The notes: generated from the sequence alone by a model not told the origin. A DNA stretch of 64,000 nucleotides from Cephalopachus bancanus (GCA_027257055.1 JAPVLO010000007.1:8928001-8992000), one strand, 5' to 3'; positions 1 through 13,220 are shown, counted from the stretch's first letter. Translations and numbers: made by a program.

Positions 1-119
1 CCTTCCCTAGAAGGCAGAGGATACTCCGCTTCAAAGATTCGTGCTGTTCAGAGAGCCCTGCAGTTCCTGACTCCTGTGCCTGAAGTGGTCACTGGCAGTA
101 GAATTTGCAGTTTTATCAC

Positions 120-555
120 AAGTGACACATCGACACTTTATGATAATACTTTGTCTCAGGGATATAATGATACCCTTGGTACGTTGTATTGGAGATGGTG
201 TTTATTTTGGGATGCAATGATAGTTTATGGTGACAGTGACGCTTTACACTGGCAGCATATTGATACATTGTATTGGAGATTCGCGGTTGTATTGGGGTGC
301 AATGATCATTTATGGTGCTGCTTTACACCAGCAACATGCTGATACTTTGATACATTGTATCAGGGCTGCATTGGATACATTGGTGACTTACAGTGATACT
401 TTACACTGTCAGTGCTTGACACTTTGATACATGGTTGTTGTATTGTGGATACATTGATAGTTTGCCATGATATTTTCTGTATGCAATACATTGACACTTT
501 GGTACATTATACTGGTGCTATTTAGTTGTATTGGGGCCACCATGACACTTTACAC
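120..555. repeat. degenerate tandem repeat, units about 80 bp
   Basis: Phrases such as tgatacattgtattgg, gcaatgat.atttatggtg and actttacac recur about every 80 bp in diverged form across roughly five units. The block is AT-rich and does not look like a transposon. Short open frames across it are a by-product of the repeat. Confidence 0.6.
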
Positions 556-559
556 TAGG

Positions 560-1195
560 GATGCCCCAGCTACACTACCTCCCCGGGCTCTTGCCTACTC
601 TTAGGAATGAGATGGGAGGTTCTCTCCTCATCACTTGGGAAGACAAAAGCAGCCAGTGCTTCCAGGTTACTTAAAATCTCCTTTCTTCATTTCTAAATTT
701 TAAATGACATGTTTAGAATTTAATCTTCAAACCTGGGAGCCAGACCTGTGAGTTGAGAGTTGACAGCCGAGAGGAGGTTTCATTTGGCTGGCTGCAGCAG
801 CCAGATGGCAGATGCTGGGAGCGGGAGATGGAGGCTGGGAGGGGGGAGGTGGCTTCTGTCTGCTCCGTCCCTTCCTTCCTCCCTCCCTCCCTCGGCAGGA
901 AACCGCCCTCCCAGTGCTGGACCTGGGTCAGGTCCTGAGGATCTTCGGGCTGTTGGCCTTGGCCTCTGCCCAGGTGATCCTGGTGACGCCAAGGGATGGG
1001 GCCCTCCCAGACCAGTCACTTTTTTCCCCAAAAAACTTGTTCTGTGGAGAAAACTGTCGGTAGCATGCAGTTGTAAGAAACAACTTGAGTGTATGTATGT
1101 GTCTAGTTTGATGCATTTTATCACATGTGCCAATGTGCGTCGCCACCAGAGTTTAGACACAACAGTCTCATTGCAAGGGCCCTTGTTTTGCTGTT
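560..1195. other. intronic sequence without a recognisable element
   Basis: There is a pyrimidine tract (cttccttcctccctccctccctc) near 868-895 and otherwise unique-looking sequence. No exon or repeat family is recognised. Confidence 0.5.
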
Positions 1196-1199
1196 TATA

Positions 1200-1860
1200 G
1201 CCACATCCACTCCCTCACCCCTGACGATCACTAATATGTTCTTTATCTCTATGATTTTGTCATTCTAAGAGTGTTGTATAGGCCGGGCACGGTGACTCAC
1301 GCCTGGAATCCCAGCATTTTGGGAGGCCAAGGCGGGAGGACTGCTTGAGCCCAGGAGTTAGAGACCAACCTCGTCTCCACCAAAAAATACAAAAATTAGC
1401 CAGGTGTGGTGGCCCATGCTACTTGGGAGGCTGAGGCAGAAGAATCACCTGAGCCCATGAGGTCGAGGCTGCGGTGAGCCGTGATGGTGCCACTGCCTGC
1501 CCTCCAGCCTGGGCGACAGAGCAAGAAAAAAAAAGAATATTGTATTACTGGAGTCCTACACTGTGGAGCCTCCTGAGGGTGGCATGTTGCACTCAGCATA
1601 ATCCTCTGAAGATGTGCCCAGGCTGCCGCGTGTGTCCACAGCTCACGGCTCTTTCATCGCTGCATGGTATTCCAAGGGTACCGCAGTTGCTTTAATCATT
1701 AACCTGTGGGGGAATGTCTGGGTCACTTCCAGATTTTTGCTGTTGCAGGTGAAACAACTGTGGATACCCACGCACAGGTGTTTGTGTGGATATAAGTCTT
1801 TCTTTCTCTGGGGTAAATGCCTGGGTGTGCCATTGTGGGGTCCGTATGGCTACATTTTGG
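1200..1860 (-). mobile_element. old LINE-1 3' fragment, antisense, split by an Alu
   Basis: The flanks 1200-1280 and 1541-1860 read as the reverse complement of an old L1 3' region. Typical phrases are gctgcatggtattcc and the passage on distance, warmth of pulse and ggtaaatgcctgggtg. The Alu at 1281-1536 interrupts it. Confidence 0.55.
1281..1536 (+). mobile_element. AluJ-like SINE
   Basis: It starts ggccgggcacggtg and ends with a short A tail after gggcgacagagcaag. Flanking ttgtata and ttgtatt suggest a target duplication. Confidence 0.85.
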
Positions 1861-1867
1861 CTTGTTT

Positions 1868-1916
1868 TGAGTCAGTCTCACTCTGTCGCCCAGGCTGGAG
1901 TGCAGTGGCCAGAACG
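1868..1916 (-). mobile_element. Alu monomer fragment, antisense
   Basis: The phrase gagtcagtctcactctgtcg and the following aggctggagtgcagtggcc are the left end of an antisense Alu or free left monomer. The rest is lost. Confidence 0.6.
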
Positions 1917-3259
1917 GTTCAGGGTCCTGAGCACAAGCCTCATTGCTCCTCGAGGCCAGGACAGGCCACCAGGAGACACAGCATGAGGCAAGAGTGCATT
2001 TGGGGTGGCCAGCCTGGGAGAACGCTCCTGCAGACAGAGCGGCATGTGCAAAGGCCCTGGGGTGGCAACAGGGCAAAGACCCAGATGGCTGGAGCACGAC
2101 GAGCCAGGAAGGGAGGTGGGGAGTACAGCGGAATCAGGCAGGCCTCTGGGGATTTTGATCTGAGTGTGATGGGGAGATGGTGTTTAATGGGTATTTTTTA
2201 GTTGCTCTGGCTTTTGGGTGCAGAGACCGAGGATGTGTTTGCCGCCAAGGAAGCAGGGAGATGTGGAGGACATGCACACATACTTTTTGCTCCTGAGGGG
2301 TGACTCCCAGGCCTCCCCACCAACCTCAGCCCCCGGGGTCCCCAGACAGGGGGCGAATCCCAAGGCAGGTCCCCTCTGAGCATCCTCTGCTACCCTGCCC
2401 ATCAAGGGCAGGAGAGGTGAGGTGGGGGCTGTCTGCTAGAGCTCGCTGCCGCCCACGCTCTCCCATGCGGGTCTGTTTCCCGATAGACTTTCTTGGCTTT
2501 TCTCGCCTTTTCTCTCTCTCCCTCGCTCCATTCTCATTGTGATCCATAAATCGGACTTCCCGCTCGGTGTCAGGCGCCCTGGGTCAGGGACACACCTGCG
2601 CCTGACATCCTTGTTGCATCCATCAAGCCTCATCCGGTCAGGCGAGGCCACCTGCTTTGGAATTTCATGGCAGCTGCCGCTTATTATGCTCTTACTGTAT
2701 ACCAGCTAGCATTTGGAGCGCTGGTGCTCCGTCCCTCCTTCGCCCTGCGAAGTTGAGAGGGTTGTGGATCTTGCCTTGCTGTGAGGAAGCCCAGGCAAGG
2801 GGCCAGGTCATGCCCAAGGTCATGCACACAGGAAATGGCCGCAACCATATCTGAATCCAGAGTCGGGCCAAAAGGCACCTCCACCAGCATCCCCCGCACC
2901 GGACATGGGACCTTGTGTCTTCATCATTCAGGATTTTCCACCCTTTCCAAGGAAAACACTACCCAGGGCTAGAATAGCCGCGCCTGCGGGGCGGGGACAG
3001 GGGAGGCGGCTGGGGCTGGGAGGCTTAGAACTTCCTTCTTGGAATCTGTCTTGCATGTTGCCTGAAAAAGAAAGAGGAAGAGACTCTGCAGATGGAGACA
3101 GGGAAAGACTCGACAGATTTAGACCCCAGACAGTCACACACCGGAGACAGGCGGTAAGACAGACGCCCCGAGGGAAGGACACACCCAGGCGGTCAAGGTG
3201 GGCGGCTCTGACACCTCGGAGGCTGCCCCTGAGCCCTGTGGCAGTGATCCTCCTTCCCA

Positions 3260-3320
3260 CCAGAGCTCCCCCGCCCGCCCCCGCCTGCCCCCGCCTGCCC
3301 CCGCCTGCCCCCGCCTGCGG
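3260..3320. repeat. C-rich minisatellite, 10 bp units
   Basis: Four to five direct copies of a unit like cccccgcctg end in gcgggtcc. One strand is a potential i-motif and the other a potential G-quadruplex. Confidence 0.8.
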
Positions 3321-4491
3321 GTCCAGGGGCCCCTTCCGTGACCAACTGTCAGTGTGGTTGGCATTGTTTTCCAGAACCTTCCTCCACAACACTGGAAAAC
3401 AAGCCCACAGTAAGGAATGCCTCGCCCGAGAACTGGGGTCTTCCTCGGGACCCCACGTCCCACATAAAGGTGGTGGACAGCCAAGCTCCAGGTCGGGCCT
3501 GCAGGTGAGCGTGGGAGGATACTTGTGTGACTGTGGGAATGACCCTCCAGCCCAGGCAGGCCCTTCGGGAGCCCGACATTGTCTCCCGCTGCTCCTGAGA
3601 GATCAGTTAGGGGAGGCCGAGGCTGCAAGCTTAGGGATCGGTGCTGCCGGGAGGCTGTAGTTGCTTTGTTTCGTGTGACTAGTGAGGACAGTGGTTGTGA
3701 CACAGGCGTCTGTGTCTCTGTGTGATGTTTTGGGGGCGTAGGGCCATTCCTGTCTGAGCCCAGATTCCTTATCCTTACCACAGGACTGGGCACTTCCCAG
3801 ACAGCTGCTGAGAGCCTCACATGAGGCCACAGAAGCCCCGTCACCCCCGCTGGAACTCCAGGAGGCGCTTGGAGCTCCTGGCGCACATTCACTGTTGACA
3901 GAGCATCTCTGGAAGATTCCAGACATCTGGTTGTGTGTCCAGATGTGTCTGTCCAGAAATGGGTCCCTGCGGGTTTCCAGGGCACAGGACAGAATGGTGC
4001 TGCCCTAGAGAGGAGAGAGTGCAGTGGGGCGTGAGGAGCCCTGGCCTGGGCCCAGCCACGCTTTTCAGGAGTGAGTCCACACAGCCCCCGCGGCTGCTCG
4101 AATGAACAGGTGGGATGGAAGGGGCCCCTGAGGACAGACGCAGATGACAGAAGGAAATGCCTTTCCTGGAAAATAAATGGAGGGCAAATTGCTGGCAGCT
4201 GCCCCTGAGGGCAAGCGGGGTTTTTGTAGGTCCTCTCCCGGGCCTGATCTCCCTCCAGTCAGCCTCTTCTGTCTGCACCAGGTGTGTGCTTCTGCTCATG
4301 CTGCTGGAGTGAGACTACCATGGACACACGGTGTGTCTCAAACAATGCACATTGGTTTCCTTGCTATTCTAGAGACCGGGAAGTCCAAGATCAAGGCGCC
4401 AACAGATCCAGGCCTGGGGGGTACCTGCCTCGTGGCATGTAAGTGGCCACTTGCCAACTGGTCTTCACATAGCTTTTGCTTGGTACCTGTG

Positions 4492-4768
4492 TGCGAAGGG
4501 GTCTCCCTGAGTTGTTCAGGCTGGAGTGCAGTGGCACCATCATGGTTCGTCGCAGCCTCTACCTCCTGACTCAGGCAGTCCTCCTGCCTCAGCCTCCCGA
4601 GTAGCTGGGACTACAAGGGCATGCCACCACATCCAGCTATTTTTTCGCCACAGAGACGAGGTCTTGCCTTGTTGCCCAGGCGGGTCTTGAATTCTTGGCC
4701 TCAAGCGATCCTCCTGCCTTGGCTTCCCCAAATGCTGGGACTACAGGTGTGAACCACAATACCAGGCC
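4492..4768 (-). mobile_element. AluJ-like SINE, antisense
   Basis: It reads from ctccctgagttgttcaggctgg to ccaggcccggg as a reverse-complement dimer, with the monomer junction at about 4640. It is old and diverged. Confidence 0.8.
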
Positions 4769-5924
4769 CGGGCCCCCCCCATATGACCTCTTTTAACCTT
4801 AATTATTTCTTTCGAGGTCCTGTCTTCACATGCAGTCACTCGGGACCAGGGCTTCCACATGTGATGTCAGGGGACCACAGGTCTGTCTTCTGCTCCAAAA
4901 AGGGTTTAGGGAGGGAGGTGTCCGGCCACCTCTGTAGTTGTTGCTATTAGCAACCGCCCAACCTTGGCTGTCACCTGTGGGGTTTACCAGAAGCCCGGCC
5001 CCAGGAGAGCCATTCTCTCCACGGAATTCTCTTGTGGGCAGCATGAGGGAAGCACCGTGGGTGCTTGTGGGTTCTGGATATGGGGGAATGAGCCCACAGA
5101 GGCGAGGGCATCACTCAGGGTCACACAGGCATGTGCCCCTTGATCCCTGGTCCTGCTCTGGCGGTAGCTCGGCTGCTGGCGTGTTGACCGGCTTTGGGTT
5201 CTTAGGCTTCCTGGGCACTGTTGTGCACCAGGCATGGGGAGACTGGGGAAGGGCCACGCTGTTCATCCTAGCTGGGAGCCCCCCCATGGCGGTAGCCTGC
5301 ACTTGACACCACAGTAGCTGCTACCACTATGCAGGATGCAGATGTTCCTCTGAGGCCACCAGGGCTGGGCTTTGAGGGGCAGAGAGGAGTCTGCCAGTTA
5401 GAAAAGGAGTGGAAGGGCTCCACTTGCTGAGCTTGTGCCAGCCTTGGGGACATTGTGTCCTGATGGGGTGGCCAGACTTGACGGTGGCAACAAGACATAG
5501 ACTGAGGAAAGGCTAAATCGTGACTTAGACATTTTCTTAGAAGTCACAGCAGATGTCTCGGGTGGTATTTACAAAATTAACCACCACATGGGAGAGTTTA
5601 AAACTGCCGGAGCAAGCCAGGGAAGGGAGTGGCTGTCAGGGCAGGGCTGCGGGAGATGGGGCTAGATGCAGACCGGGGATGGGGGGGTGTCCCTAGGGGC
5701 CACTGGCTTGGGCTAAGATGCGATGTCAGCAAGGCGGGGCTTCTGCCTGGGTGTTGGCAGGCGGGAGGAAGATGCCGGCAATGGGGATGATTGGCTGCGA
5801 CGTGGGCGCGGGGGCCTGGGCGATCCGGTGTGTCAGCTGCGTGGTGGCCCTCTTGAGGACAGCTGGTGTGCACTGCCTGCTTCCCTGGGTGCCAGACTCA
5901 GTTCCTCGCTCTTAACGTGTGTTC

Positions 5925-6010
5925 ACCCCACTTCATCCGTGAGGATGTGCCAGCAGGATCCCGCTTTTCCACATGGGGAGACTAAAGCGCAGAGCCAGAA
6001 TCACTTGGTT
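5925..6010. mobile_element. MIR-like fragment
   Basis: It contains the phrase tccacatggggagactaaagcgcagag, which fits the MIR core pattern of aaactgaggcacagag. It is short and diverged. Confidence 0.4.
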
Positions 6011-6709
6011 ATGTCGCATATGTGGCCTCGGAGAGTGCTGGAGCTGGACTCGGGCAGCCAGGCTCCAGGGCTCCCACCCACCACTGGGGCCCTCTGAGTG
6101 TTGACTGATGTGCATTCGGTTCCTGAGGGGGTGAGGGCGTGGGTGAGCCAGAACCCCGCCTCCTCCTCTGAGGCCCGACCTTGACCATCGCCCACCTCCC
6201 TGTATCAGCCCCAGGTGAGACCCAGAGTAGCTGGGCCCCTTTTGCTCCAGAAAGGCAAGGCTGTGCCCGGGTCAGTGCTGAGACCCCTCCAACAGGCTCA
6301 GGCGCCGCGACCCCCAGGGCCCCCAGCATGCGGCGGATGCCCATGAGGCCCCGTGGGCTGAATGGGCCACTATTGAGAAGGCCTTGTCCCGGCTGCTTTG
6401 TGCCGCCTGCCTCAGCGTCCCGCTTTTTGTCCAGGAGGCTGGGAGACAAGCCGGCTCGCTTCCCCTCCCCCGAGCGCCGCCGCTGGCCTGGCTCATGTCA
6501 GGAAACACCAGGATCTTGAAGGACCATCACTGAGAGAAATATCTGCTGGTTTCCAGGGAGCATGAGGGGCCTCCCATGTGGAGGGCGGACGTGCGTCGCA
6601 TGGTCGGCCGACACTCGGAAGTCACACACACACACATGGGCGCACACGTGCACATGGGAGGGTCTTTGGGGCATGTTAGTAAGATTTTTAGAAGTAAAAT
6701 TATAAATGC

Positions 6710-6995
6710 AGCCAGGTGTGGTTTCTCACACCTATAATCCCAGCTACTCAGAAGACCGAGGCGGGAGGATCCCTTGAACCCAGGATTTTGAGGCCAGCCT
6801 GACCAGTTGTTAGAACCCCATCTCCGCAAAAAAAATTTAAGAAATTAGCCATAGGTGGTGCATGCCTGTAGTCCCAGCTACTCGGGAGGCTGAGGCATGA
6901 GGATCGCTTGAGCCCAGGAGGTCAATAGTCAGCTATGATTGTGCCACTGCACTCCAGCCTAGGTGACAGAATGATGCCCTGTCTCTAAAAAAAAG
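6710..6995 (+). mobile_element. AluJ-like SINE
   Basis: A dimer from cagccaggtgtggtttc to the A-rich tail after gatgccctgtctct. An internal A-rich linker is at 6826-6845. Confidence 0.83.
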
Positions 6996-7164
6996 TTATC
7001 AATGCTTGTTTATTTTTTTAATGCACATAATATAGGTATACAAAAAATAAAAAACCCCTCTTCCAGATGTAGACATTATTAACAGTTTAGCGACCCAGCT
7101 GCATTATTCCTGCCCAGCCATACTTGCCAGCCTCAGCATCCATTGTCCTCAGACCCACGGGCCA

Positions 7165-7368
7165 GGGGTTCTCAGTCAGGGGGCATTTGGCACTGTCTGG
7201 AGACATTTTGGGGTGTCACAGTGAGAGCGTGTGTCTAGCCGCTAGCGGTGGAGGCCAGGGTGCGGCCTAACATCCCACAGCACACGAGGCAGCCCATAGC
7301 AGGCCTTCCAGCTCAGGGCGTCACTAGTGCTGAGGTAGAAAGCCCAGGGGTCAGTACCCTAGAAGGTG
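7165..7368 (+). mobile_element. MER20-like hAT DNA transposon
   Basis: The succession ggttctca, ggggcatttggcactgtctggagacatttt and ctaacatcccac is characteristic of MER20, a non-autonomous hAT-Charlie element. No coding capacity is expected. Confidence 0.7.
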
Positions 7369-7424
7369 ATGTGATAGGGTGTGTTTTGTGGCATTTAGAT
7401 GGTCCCTGGCTGTTCATTTTTTTA

Positions 7425-7718
7425 AAATTCCAACACTTTGGGAGGTCAAGGTGGGAGGATTGCTTGAACCCAGGAGTTCAGGACCAGCCTGAGCAACATA
7501 GCAAGACCTCATCTGTACAAAAAATAAAAGATGAAAATAAAGATGTAAGTTGGGCATGATGGTGTGCACCTGTGGTTTCAGCTACTTGGGAGGCTGCAGT
7601 GAGAGGATCACCTGAACTCCGGAGGTCAAAGCTTTGGTGAGCCATAATTGCGCCACTGTGTTCCCAACCTGGGGGCCAGAGTGAAACTCTGACTCCAAAA
7701 ATAAATAAATAATTAAGA
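7425..7718 (+). mobile_element. Alu SINE, 5' truncated
   Basis: It begins at ccaacactttgggaggtcaagg, so the first tens of bases are missing, and ends in an AAAT-type tail at 7696-7720. Confidence 0.82.
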
Positions 7719-8854
7719 AATAAAAACACCCATGCAGTGTATCCTAGGGCCCTTCTGTGGATCTTTCCATTGCGTGTGGGTCTGGGAGTCGAATTTGCTG
7801 AGCTGGAAGGTCACGACGCCCATGTTTAATTTTGACAGATGTTCGGTTTTGGCAGGTCCGTGTGTCCCCTGGGCGGGTGTGGCCGTCAACACTACCACCG
7901 GCAAACAGACTCCCTCCCCACACATTCCCTACTCTTCCCATTAACAAAACATGGGGGGTAGGGGGTGGGGGGTATTTCAGCAAACTCCATGGCAACTCTG
8001 ATGACGCTAGCTTTTCCTTCTGTTGATACCGCGGACGAGGCCACTGTTTTGCCGACAGTGGGTGCTTGAAGATGTTCGATGTCACAACAGCAGACATGGA
8101 AATCCCATTCATTCTTCGTTTCTGGGGAACAGCAAGGGATGAAAGAGGGATGCTGCTAGTCTCATAGGGAAGGAGGGCTGGAGAGCGGGGGATTCTGAAG
8201 TGGGTTCCAGACCCTTCCCTTTCTCTGAGTTCCTGCTGACCCATCCTGTTCCCACACAAGGGCTCCCACCCCTTGCCACGGCTACAGCTCCCCACCCTGC
8301 CCACCTGCTGCAGGGGACCCTCGGGACGTGGGCTTGGGGATGCAGGGAGCTAGGGCAAGCACACAGCAGGACCAAACCACCAGCTCACCCTGCGAGTCCT
8401 CTAACCCCATTCTTGCTGTCTGAGGAGCGCGCCTTGACACGTGCAGTTCCTGAGGGCTTCCTGGTGCTTCCAGCCCCCTGGGACAGACCAGCCAGGAGCC
8501 TCCTGTATGGGGCTCAGTGCTGGACCCTGACTGGGTGAGGTTCAGAACTGAGCCAGGCGCTCCCACCCTGAGGTGCTCACTCAGAGGGGAGGGCCCGGAG
8601 GAACTGGTGGGGGCCCCGAGGTGGTGGCTGGGACCAGTGGGAGGTGCAGGTGTCCTGGGGACTGGGGTGGGGTCAGGAATGCCTGCCTTGGACCTCGCAC
8701 TGAGTAAGGAGGGGAGGTGGCTGGGTTGAGGGAAGACAGGCGAGTCTGCCAGGCAAGGAGTGGATGGAGGTGGCCTCTGGGCAGCAGAGTCAAGCGTGGA
8801 TCCTGAGGTTTGAGGCAGGATGGGAAGACAGCGCCCTTAGAACCGTCTGCTGTT

Positions 8855-9054
8855 CAGCCTGGGCAACATAGCGAGACCCTGTTCCTACTAAAACTTAAAA
8901 ATTATCTGGGCCAGTAGAGCATGCCTGTAGTCCCAGCTACAGGAGGCTGAGGAGGGAGGATCACTTGAGCCCAGCGGTCAAGGCAGCTGTAAGCTGTCAC
9001 GGTGCCACCCTGGGTGACAGAACGTGACCCTGTCTCAAAAGAAAAAAAGAAAAG
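8855..9054 (+). mobile_element. Alu SINE, 5' truncated
   Basis: It starts inside the left monomer at cagcctgggcaacatagcg and ends after gtgaccctgtctcaaaag. Confidence 0.8.
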
Positions 9055-10534
9055 GGCAAGAACTGTCTTGTATTATCCCTGTTTGCTGTACAACACCGTA
9101 GAGTTGGCCTAGAGAGGAACCTTCCTCCCTGGAGTGGCCTGGTGTTAGGGAGAGGCTAGGGGCCGTTGGGTGACCCAGGGCAGCCCATGTGTGGCTCCAT
9201 GCTCCGCCGCCCACCGCTCCACCTCCAGGCCAGGAGAGGGATGGCCCAGGAACACAAGATGACCGTCTGGTGCCTGCTTGTCACCCTAGGTTCTGCCAGG
9301 AACACGTGGCGGGGTGCTCGGTGCCCCTCTGCCCACCAACGGCCTTCACGGTGAAGCCTGTGGGCTCCCAGGGCGGAGGCTGTCTGACCCTCCCTCTCCC
9401 CCCAGCCGCCTTGTCAGCTGCGGATGACAGCAACACTTAGGGGCCGCCTAGAGGACCTCATTACGGGAGCAGCTGTCTGTGTTGGATACTGACAGATGCT
9501 CCTTAAATCTCTCTTTTCCTCTTTCACTATAAACGTAATTATATGTGCTCAAAAATGCTGAGAACGCAGAGGTGCGCTACACGGAAGGGGCATCCCCTCC
9601 CCTCCTCGGGGGACCTGCAGCTGTCAGTGCTGCATGTGGCCCGCCGGTCCCCAGCCTGTGCAGATACACTACCATAGGTGGGCGCTGGGAGACGCCACTT
9701 GTGCTGTTTAGGATACGTGTGTATTCTTTGTCAACCTGGCGCGGGCCCCATTGGGGGGTCTTCATCAGGGCACACGCACCTACTGGTGGCTGCGCCTCCC
9801 TGTGTGATCAGCCCCCCACTGGGGACCTTTCAGGGATTCCCAGTTAATTCCGACCTTTTTCGCAAACCCGCAGTGGGCCTCACGCGCCCACGTCTGCGGG
9901 TGAGGCCAGACATGCTCATTTACTCATACATTTATTTTGCCTGGAGGAAGGTGCCATTCTAGGCTTCCGGGACGTAGCAGAACATGATAAACTGAGCCTG
10001 CCGTAGGGACAGTGGTATTCCAGAGGGGAGGAGCGGGAAATGGACCGTGGGGCAGGTGGGCTACAGCTTCCAGATTTAGGCTGCAGAGAACAGCAAGGCA
10101 GGCCCAGGGTGGGCGCCTGGGGCCCGAGGGCAGAAGACTGTTAGGGTGTCCTGGGGATGCAGCAACCTTGGGGCGGACATAGATCCTGGGGTGGGATGTG
10201 CTTGGTGCCTTAGTACGCCAGGAGGAATGGGTGTGGAAGGTCATCTCTCCCCGGAATTGATTTGCGAGGTCCCTGAGAATGTGGAGGTTGCTTTCTACTC
10301 CACAGACTGCTCCAGGTTACACTCTCCCTAGGCTGTGGTCTAGAGAGGGACCTGTCCAGGTGGCCTTCTCCAGCACCTGTGGGTTTGGACACCTGTGGTT
10401 TAGGTCTGTGTTGGAAGAGAGAACAAGCTGGGAGGACCCCAGCCCAGGGTTTGGAGTTCCTGACTCAAGCAGGTCTTGCTACACTCGTGTGAAGTGGACG
10501 CTTGGTTATCTCTCCTTTTTTCCCTCCAGATAAG

Positions 10535-10605
10535 AACCCTGAGTGATTTGCCTGAGGTCACAGTGAGTGGCAAAGCTGGGATTCGAACCCAAAACCACCT
10601 GAGAC
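10535..10605 (+). mobile_element. MIR fragment
   Basis: The phrase gaggtcacagtgagtggcaaagctgggattcgaaccc matches the conserved MIR core. Confidence 0.65.
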
Positions 10606-11001
10606 TCTACCGAGAACAGCAGAACAAGGTGGCAGGCAGTCCCCGAGCGAGGCCCGGCCCCCACCCCATCACTAGCCATGCGTCCCCTCTCAGCATCCAC
10701 TGAACAGTGTCTCAGGGGCACCTGTCCAGGTGCCAGGCACCCAGTTGCCTGCTTGGCACTTTGCAGGCTCTGGGAAAGCCGTGCTGTTTTCAAAAATGAA
10801 GAAACTGGCCTAGATTGGCTTCCCACCCCACCAAGCCTCAAGGAAAAAACAGACCAACTTTTTAAAAAAATTTTATTTTTACCCAAAAAAGGTCTTACCC
10901 TAAAAAAAATAGATGGGCCATCGGGGGTGTTTGAAATGGCACCAGGCGCAATCAGAAAGTTGTTCTTCCTTTGACGTCTGGTACACTTTTACTTGAAATT
11001 C

Positions 11002-11082
11002 TGGGGGTGGCGGGGGTGGAGGGAGCTGGTTCTTACTCAGACGAGATGGGGATGGGGGATGGGAGGTGGGGGTGGGGCAGGG
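11002..11082 (+). repeat. G-run cluster, potential G-quadruplexes
   Basis: More than eight runs of three or more G lie close together, as in gggggtggcgggggtggaggg and gatggggatgggggatggg. A further G-rich tract is at 11764-11780. Confidence 0.75.
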
Positions 11083-13049
11083 AACCCCAGCAGGCAGGAA
11101 CCCACTGGCTGGGGCTCCACGGAATGGCAATGAGGCTCCCGGCAAGTCTCATCCAGGCAGGCCTAACAAGATTAGGTTTTCATAAATTTCAGACAGCACC
11201 AATTCCTAATTCCTTGATGTGCAGCCCGGAGGCCAGACAGGGCCACGCGCAGGGGCTGCTTGTTAACCAGGAAGGAGGCCGCTGCCTCTCCCCTGGGACT
11301 GACACTGAGGTGAAAGAAGGTGGAAGTGGGACTCCTCGGGTCTAGAAACTGCCCTGGGGCCGGCAGGAGCTGGTGGACTCTGCCTGGCTAGCCAAAGGCT
11401 CTGGTGCCCCTTTCTTACAAGACTCGCATGTAAGTCAGTGTGGGGGCTTGCAAGAGGCGCGGGCATGGCAGGAATGAAGCCAGTGGTCCCCACTGCTGGC
11501 CTGTCACAGGTGCCGCTGGTGTGGCAGTGTCCAGGTGCCTGCGTGTGTGACACCAAGGAAACGCAACATGTCTATCAGAGCTCAGTTAAGGTGAAGATGT
11601 GGTTCTTCCCCCCCCAAGTTTCTGCACTGCTATTCTTGAGGGTGGAGCCAGACCTGCATGGAGAGCAGAACCTGGGGTCCCGGGGGTTGTTGTAAATGGG
11701 AAGGCGGCTGGAGGACTTGCTCATGGGCTGAGAACAGGCTTGGTCATGTGGTGGTGGAGATAGGGGTGGGGGTGGGGCAACCGCGACTGCATTTCCCCTT
11801 GGTCTTGCCACCACGAAGTCTCTGGACGCCATCGAATTCTGAAGGGCGTGAATGCCCTTTCATGTGGTTCGCATATCACAGACCGGGTTGAGAGTTGGAT
11901 GACTGCCTTGGGTTGGCTTTTTTTTTTTAATCCGGGTATTTTATTTTAGAAACCGTGTTCTGAGAATGGGTCTGCAGGCTGCCCCCGCTGCTAGGGGCTC
12001 CAGGCCAGGGAGGAGGAGAGGGATGTGGAAGCTGTGGGCACAAGGCTCCTCGCCTGTGATGGGGGCAGATGCCACCCCTCAAGGCTTGTGGGGATTTGGG
12101 GGAGAAGGGGCTTGGTCCCAGGAAGTGATAGGAACAGGCAGTGGTCAGTGTCTCTGGTTATGTCACAGGGGTGCCCAGAGTGTGTCCGGATTTTGCTCTG
12201 TGTTGGCGGAAGGCGGACCCTACTTGCCCCAGTTCCTGGCTCCGTGGCCTCTGCTGGGGGCAGCCCAGGCATGTTCAAGGCACCCTGCAGGTTGGCCGCA
12301 CTCACCTCAGGCCCCATGCTGTCTCCCTCTGTTTCTGACAATCTGGTACCATCCTCATGCTCAGGCCTGTGGGGTGTGGGACAGTTGGCCTTAACCTAGC
12401 CACAGAATTGGAGTCTTGGGGTCAGAGGAACTGGGTTTGGGGCCCTTGGCCTGAGTGGTCTTTGGTTCGTCGCCTCGCACCTCTCAGCCTCAGTTTCCTC
12501 AGCCCACGGTGTGTCTCTTGTTGGCGTGTGAAGGGTGTGCACATTTCCGAGTGACAGCAGCTGTCCCCAGAGGAGAAGTCAAGAGGGAGGGTCGTGCCAC
12601 TCCAAGGAGGCACATGAACCTGTTAATTTGAAATTATTCACAAGGAAAGAGGACACTCAATTAAATCAGAGTGGCCTTATTTGCATGTGGAAGAGGAGCT
12701 TGGTCACCCCTGAGAGTCTGCGGTATTCATCACCCACCCAGGGGAAAATTGCAAAGAAAAATGACTAGAGCGTGCCTTAGCCCACCCCAAATGAGTGTGG
12801 TGGGTCTGGGACAGAGAGAGAATCAGTATGGGCTCTTGGAGCAGGATCCAGCACCCGTAAGGTCCCCTTGGGTCCAGCTACCACCTTGGGACTGACCATA
12901 GCTCACGCTTCCCACACGGGACAGAGGCCAAGCAGGGGACACTAGGCCCAGCAGGCATTCGCTCTACAACCTAGCAAACCTCAGAGTGTCCAGGGGCAGC
13001 AGTGGGTGTGAGGGGTGGGTTTTGTCCCCAGAAAGGTGTCAGGGATTGT

Positions 13050-13220
13050 AATGACGATGACAGTGAGTGCTCGCTCCGTCCCCTGCCTGTTCTGAGTGCT
13101 TATGTCCACTGATTCACTCCTCCCGCCCAGTTGGTTCTTTCTCCACAGATGAGGTAGCTTCCGCTCACGGAGGTGACGGGTCCAGGGTCACACAGCAGCG
13201 AGCTGGCAGGGGCAAGAGGG
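13050..13220 (+). mobile_element. MIR element
   Basis: The order atgacagtgagtgctcgctc, gttctgagtgctta, cacagatgaggta and ccagggtcacacagcagcgagctgg is that of a nearly full MIR. Confidence 0.7.
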
